Shown here piece after piece: positions 41,054 to 44,498 of a DNA stretch of 44,498 bases. A program made the position numbers and the translations under genes. Source of the stretch: Desulfosarcina sp. (GTDB taxonomy: Bacteria > Desulfobacterota > Desulfobacteria > Desulfobacterales > Desulfosarcinaceae); contig JABZFO010000155.1 in the NCBI GenBank assembly GCA_014237405.1, positions 1 through 44,498 of the forward strand, written 5' to 3'. Within the stretch, counting starts at the first letter, position 1. Each line of letters begins with the position of its first letter. The notes below the pieces were generated by a model that was not told the origin of the DNA, made no database searches, and saw only the letters and a program-made list of their open reading frames with translations.

Positions 41054-41545
41054 TTGAGTCGGATTGAACGTCTTGTGGGCCAATTGGCCTCATTTTTCAA
41101 CGGTATTGCCTCGGCCGCCGTGGTGGGGATGATGGCCCTGACCTGCCTGGATGTGCTATTGCGCTTTTTGCGTCATCCCATTCCAGGGACTTACGAGATC
41201 GTGGGCATGCTGGGGGCGGTTTTCGTCTCCTTCTCCCTAGCCCGCACCTCCGTGGATCAGGGGCACATCGCCGTTGATTTTCTGGTCCAGCGGTTCCCCA
41301 AGCGGATGCAGCATGCCGTTGAAGCGCTCAACACCGGCATCTGTGCTCTTCTGTTTACGGTGGTGTGCCATCAGTGCGTGCTTTATGCCCGGGACCTGAA
41401 GGCCAGCGGCGAGGTTTCCATGACGCTGCAGATGCCCATTCATCCATTTGTTTTCGGCATCGCCGCGGGATGTGCCATGCTCAGTGTCGTGCTCTACGCC
41501 AGCTGCGTTTCATGGTCGGTGAAGGCATTCAAACCAGCCGTCTGA
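41054..41545 (+). CDS. TRAP transporter small permease (DctQ family), TTG start
   Basis: 163 residues from TTG at 41054 with GGGAG eight bases upstream; the nearby ATG at 41049 is out of frame. Four hydrophobic segments (about 10-35, 46-66, 85-105, 128-150) are consistent with DctQ. Conserved features include the RFLRHPIPGTYEIVGMLGA and RTSVDQGHIAVDFLVQRFPK stretches. It is the small membrane subunit of the sodium-coupled TRAP transporter, and the gene starts 14 bases after dctP. Confidence 0.88.
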   Translation: MSRIERLVGQLASFFNGIASAAVVGMMALTCLDVLLRFLRHPIPGTYEIVGMLGAVFVSFSLARTSVDQGHIAVDFLVQRFPKRMQHAVEALNTGICALLFTVVCHQCVLYARDLKASGEVSMTLQMPIHPFVFGIAAGCAMLSVVLYASCVSWSVKAFKPAV

Positions 41546-41592
41546 AGACAACGCTGATGAATTTAGAATCACGAAGATAGAAGGAATGGTCG

Positions 41593-42894
41593 ATGAGTCC
41601 TACCATGGCCGGGGTTGCCGGCCTCATTTTATTGTTCGTCCTGATCTTTACCAAGATGCCCGTCGGTTTTTTAATGGCCCTTCTAGGCGTTGCCGGCTTT
41701 GCTTATCTGGTCACCGTGGATGCGGCGCTCAACCTCATGGCCAAGGATCTGTTTAGTGTGTTCGGTTCATACAACCTGACCGTCATCCCGCTGTTTATCC
41801 TGATGGGCCAGATCGCCTTTCATTCGGGCATCAGCAGCCGGCTGTTCAAGGTGGCCTACACCTTTATCGGCCACTGGCCCGGCGGCATGGCCATTGCCAC
41901 GCTGGGAGCCTGCACCGGATTTTCCGCCATATGCGGCTCCACCAACGCCACAGCCGCCACCATGGCCGCCGTGACCCTTCCCGAAATGAAAAAATACCAT
42001 TACCATGACAGCCTGGCCACCGGCGTGGTGGCCGCTGGCGGAAGTCTGGGTATCCTGATTCCGCCCAGCGTCATCTTCATCATCTACGGCATCATGACCG
42101 AGCAGTCCATCGGCAAGCTGTTCATGGCGGGAATCGTGCCGGGCATCCTGCTCACCGTCCTGTTTATCCTGGCCGTGGTGATCTGGGCCACCTTGCGGCC
42201 GGAACTGGCCCCCCGGGGGCCTAAAAGCACGTTTAAAGAAAAGCTGGAATCCCTATCCGGCCTAGTGGAAACGCTGATCCTGTTCGCCATGGTCATGGGC
42301 GGCCTTTTCTTCGGTATCTTCACCCCGACGGAAGCCGGCGCAATAGGGGCCATGGGCACGCTCGTCATCGCCGCCATCCGACGCAAAATAACCGTCAAAG
42401 GATTCATCCGGGCCCTGTCTGAAACCACCCGCATCTCCTGCATGGTTCTGGTAATCGTTGCCGGCGCCACCATCTTCGGCCATTTTCTGGCCATTACCCG
42501 GATCCCCTTTGATGTGGCCAGCTGGGTGACCGGCTTCAACCTGCCACCCTATATCATCATGGCTTTGATTATTGGCGTCTACCTGCTGGGGGGCTGCTTT
42601 ATCGACGCCCTGGCCTTTATCATGCTGACCGTGCCCATTTTCTACCCGGTGATCGTCTCCATGGGATACGACCCCATGTGGTTCGGCGTGATCATTGTAC
42701 TGGTCACCCAGATTGGTGTCATCACCCCGCCGGTGGGCGTCAATGTCTATGTGGTCAGCGGAGTGGCCCGGAATGTACCCCTAGAGGTCATTTTCAAGGG
42801 GGTCGTCCCCCTGCTCATCGCCCTGATCGTCGGCGTGGTGCTGATGATTCCCTTTCCCCAGATCGCCCTGTTCCTGCCTGGACTAATGAAATGA
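41593..42894 (+). CDS. TRAP transporter large permease (DctM family)
   Basis: 433 residues, about twelve hydrophobic segments. DctM landmarks are present: VGFLMALLGVAGFAYLVTVD, LFILMGQIAFHSGISSRLFK, ATLGACTGFSAICGSTNATA, SLGILIPPSVIFIIYGIMTE, FTPTEAGAIGAMGTL and TQIGVITPPVGVNVYVVSGV. It forms the transport channel with DctQ. GGAAT lies just upstream of the ATG. The last 12 bases overlap the convergent lipoprotein gene. Confidence 0.93.
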   Translation: MSPTMAGVAGLILLFVLIFTKMPVGFLMALLGVAGFAYLVTVDAALNLMAKDLFSVFGSYNLTVIPLFILMGQIAFHSGISSRLFKVAYTFIGHWPGGMAIATLGACTGFSAICGSTNATAATMAAVTLPEMKKYHYHDSLATGVVAAGGSLGILIPPSVIFIIYGIMTEQSIGKLFMAGIVPGILLTVLFILAVVIWATLRPELAPRGPKSTFKEKLESLSGLVETLILFAMVMGGLFFGIFTPTEAGAIGAMGTLVIAAIRRKITVKGFIRALSETTRISCMVLVIVAGATIFGHFLAITRIPFDVASWVTGFNLPPYIIMALIIGVYLLGGCFIDALAFIMLTVPIFYPVIVSMGYDPMWFGVIIVLVTQIGVITPPVGVNVYVVSGVARNVPLEVIFKGVVPLLIALIVGVVLMIPFPQIALFLPGLMK

Positions 42895-43839
42895 TTTGCT
42901 AATCCGGCCCGACCCCTTATTCTGGAATATCAGCTCCTTGGGTTCGATCTCTTTGCTGTATTCGATCTTGCCGTGGGAAATGCTGCCTGGCTCCAGTACA
43001 CTGTCCAAGCTGTCGCTGATTTTGCACGTTGCCCTGTTGTTGTTGCTGTCAACAAGGGTAAAATGGTCGGGATGAGTGGTAAGAATCTGTCTGCTGACGT
43101 TTTTGACCCAGACGTATAGGGAACCGTTGCCCATGTCGTGCGCGGCCATCTCGGCGGTGCCGTTTCCGGTATATTGCCGCAGCTTTTTGTTGCGCGCCTC
43201 ACGGGCCTGTTCCCACGCCTGCCGGTGCTTTTCTTTGGCGATACGAACGGCGCGTTCCTGACGCGCCTTTTTTTGCCGGGCCAACCGCTCTTCGTATACA
43301 GCTACCTTTTTCTGATACCGGGAATTGTCGGGATCCAGATCCAGCAGTTGACGGTATAGCTTCAGGTTCAGGACGGCATTGGAGGCAGGAACAGGCTTCA
43401 CTTCTTTTTCAAGGGCCTCGATTTTTTTCTGACGTTCTGCCTCTGCTTGCTGTCGGGCGGCTTCGCCCATTTCAGCCTGCCGCCGTTCGCGTTCGGCAAT
43501 CTCAGCCCGGCGTTCCCGCTCCTCTTCCTCCCGGGTCCAGGGTTCGGTCAGGTCATCACCGACGGCAACCACCTGCCCGTTTTCAAAAGCGATCGGCGTA
43601 CACAACGCCGGCGTAACGGGGGTACCGGACGATTTACCGGCTTTTGTCTGGTAGTAGACCACAAAGCGCTGGTCGGTGATGTCATTTCGAAGATCCGGCG
43701 GGCCCATGGTATTGAAAACCACCTCTTGAGAGTCACCCGGCTGAACCCGCTTCAACGCGCTGATTTTTTTGTTGATGTCCAGATGGGCACAGCTCGTCAG
43801 CATAACGGCTGCGATAAAAACGATCACCCCGATTCGCAT
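42883..43839 (-). CDS. Coiled-coil lipoprotein with a BamE/SmpA-like N-terminus
   Basis: 318 residues from MRIGVIVFIAAVMLTSCAHL; AAGGAG precedes this ATG and a longer frame is rejected. The lipobox LTSC gives a lipoprotein. Residues about 25-85 (LKRVQPGDSQEVVFNTMGPP followed by VVYYQTKAGK) resemble the SmpA/OmlA fold of BamE. Then comes a long Glu/Arg/Ala-rich coiled coil (about 95-140 and 170-215), and a C-terminal beta domain (LYVWVKNVSRQILTTHPDHF and a terminal KELIFQNKGS). It could be an envelope stabiliser or assembly factor; function is not established. Confidence 0.65.
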   Translation of the reverse strand: MRIGVIVFIAAVMLTSCAHLDINKKISALKRVQPGDSQEVVFNTMGPPDLRNDITDQRFVVYYQTKAGKSSGTPVTPALCTPIAFENGQVVAVGDDLTEPWTREEEERERRAEIAERERRQAEMGEAARQQAEAERQKKIEALEKEVKPVPASNAVLNLKLYRQLLDLDPDNSRYQKKVAVYEERLARQKKARQERAVRIAKEKHRQAWEQAREARNKKLRQYTGNGTAEMAAHDMGNGSLYVWVKNVSRQILTTHPDHFTLVDSNNNRATCKISDSLDSVLEPGSISHGKIEYSKEIEPKELIFQNKGSGRISKSFH

Positions 43840-43877
43840 TGCACTGATCTCCTTCTTCCATGGTACGGGGATCATGG

Positions 43878-44387
43878 TTACCGATCCTGCTGTTTTCGTC
43901 CCGCAATGGGTTGAGCAAACTGTATTTCCGAATCCCAGGGAAACAGAATCCAGGTATCCTGGCTCACCTCGGTCATGAAAGTATCTACCAGAGGGCGACC
44001 GGCCGGTTTTGCATATATGGTGGCGAAATGGGCCTTTGGAACCATTTCGCGAACCAATTTGGCGGTTTTGCCCGTATCCACCAGATCATCCAGTAGCAGC
44101 CACCCTTCACCGTCTCCGCTCGTGGATTTTAGCACCTTGATCTGCCCCTGATTCCGGCCAGCGTAACTTGAGATGCAAACGGTGTCAACCAGTCGGATAT
44201 CCAGTTCCCGGGAAATAATGGCGGCCGGCACGAGCCCACCCCGGGTAATGGCGATAATCCCCTGCCACGGTCCCAGTTCGATCAGCCGCCAGGACAGGGC
44301 CCGGGCGTCCCTGTGCAATTGTTCCCATGAAATGGGATAGGACCGATGGTAAGTGTTCTTGTAAGCGTTCACGGGTTCAGGGTTCAC
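43878..44387 (-). CDS. gpt: Xanthine-guanine phosphoribosyltransferase-like (Gpt type I)
   Basis: 169 residues. The order of motifs follows E. coli Gpt: [55 protein letters not shown], the PRPP loop [19 protein letters not shown], and [20 protein letters not shown]. It salvages xanthine and guanine with PRPP. The GTG start at 44387 is uncertain; another GTG 18 bases downstream would also fit family length. The 5' end abuts a short repeat-like stretch of GGGTTCA. Confidence 0.85.
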   Translation of the reverse strand: MNPEPVNAYKNTYHRSYPISWEQLHRDARALSWRLIELGPWQGIIAITRGGLVPAAIISRELDIRLVDTVCISSYAGRNQGQIKVLKSTSGDGEGWLLLDDLVDTGKTAKLVREMVPKAHFATIYAKPAGRPLVDTFMTEVSQDTWILFPWDSEIQFAQPIAGRKQQDR

Positions 44388-44498
44388 CGTTCAGGGTTGC
44401 TTTTTTCTTTGATGTCGCAAGCAAAATTGGCCGTCTTTGTCAGGCCATAGACCTTGCAAGCTAGCTCCCGGGCCAACTGCCATGCCTCAATATCTTAA
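44384..44498 (-). pseudogene. Fragment of a four-helix-bundle (23S rRNA IVP-type) protein
   Basis: On the minus strand a frame next to the window edge reads DIEAWQLARELACKVYGLTK and continues to KEKSNPER before TGA. The first part matches the first helix of the four-helix-bundle family (about 115 residues normally), while the rest departs from the expected sequence and stops early. An in-frame TAA lies just before the first residue shown, at the window edge. It is therefore most likely a degraded remnant. Confidence 0.5.

Overview
The window looks like the chromosome of a Gram-negative, anaerobic or marine bacterium, most probably a Desulfobacterota (Desulfosarcina/Desulfobacter-type) organism. 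The reasons are the GC-rich coding style, a complete TRAP transporter set, a large Cache/PAS hybrid histidine kinase, several lipoproteins, an HDOD protein with an MJ0042-type zinc ribbon, and a family-3 (SMUG1-like) uracil-DNA glycosylase. This is an inference from gene types; no rRNA gene is present to confirm it.

Positions 1-15917 are an accessory region. Its right end is clear: a tyrosine integrase (14680-15864) is followed directly by the 3' part of a tRNA-Pro (anticodon CGG, to the CCA end at 15917), the usual scar of an element integrated into a tRNA gene. Left of the integrase lies a divergent CI-like/Cro-like switch (13618-14542). Then comes one long leftward block of small, tightly packed or overlapping genes, including a tRNA with anticodon CAU and an ASCH protein. 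The block ends in an overlapping trio: a NadR-like P-loop kinase, a DHH phosphoesterase, and a P4-type primase-polymerase/SF3 helicase. No capsid, tail, terminase or conjugation gene is visible, so this resembles a satellite or integrative plasmid, or the early half of a prophage whose remainder lies to the left. Positions 1-4318 are AT-rich cargo: a palindrome-flanked MDR oxidoreductase, a secreted M43-type metalloprotease and an orphan ORF. The left attachment site is not in the window.

Positions 15979-44498 are ordinary chromosome. 16.0-25.4 kb holds a beta-hydroxyacid dehydrogenase, a DHFR-like reductase, an HDOD regulator, a double-HTH protein, a J-domain protein followed in frame by a headless HPF/RaiA remnant, a PilZ protein, a 3-hydroxyacyl-CoA dehydrogenase and typA/bipA. 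25.4-30.1 kb holds aroF with a Trp-rich leader peptide and attenuator, an FmdB-type zinc ribbon convergent with a uracil-DNA glycosylase, a GAF-LuxR regulator and a CheY-like receiver. 30.2-39.6 kb holds a dihydrouridine synthase translationally coupled to a RiPP-type radical SAM protein, a lipoprotein, the hybrid kinase with a near-consensus promoter, a Nudix protein with an interrupted box, and a MltD-like transglycosylase. 40.0-44.5 kb holds a dctPQM-type TRAP operon, a BamE-like coiled-coil lipoprotein and a Gpt-type phosphoribosyltransferase.

The strongest non-obvious signals are the 27-codon leader peptide with five Trp codons and a terminator hairpin upstream of aroF, the tRNA-Pro attachment scar, a 96-bp tandem repeat with GGGACTA boxes inside the element, a 14-bp tandem duplication that breaks a small element gene, and the in-frame TGA between the J-protein and the HPF remnant.
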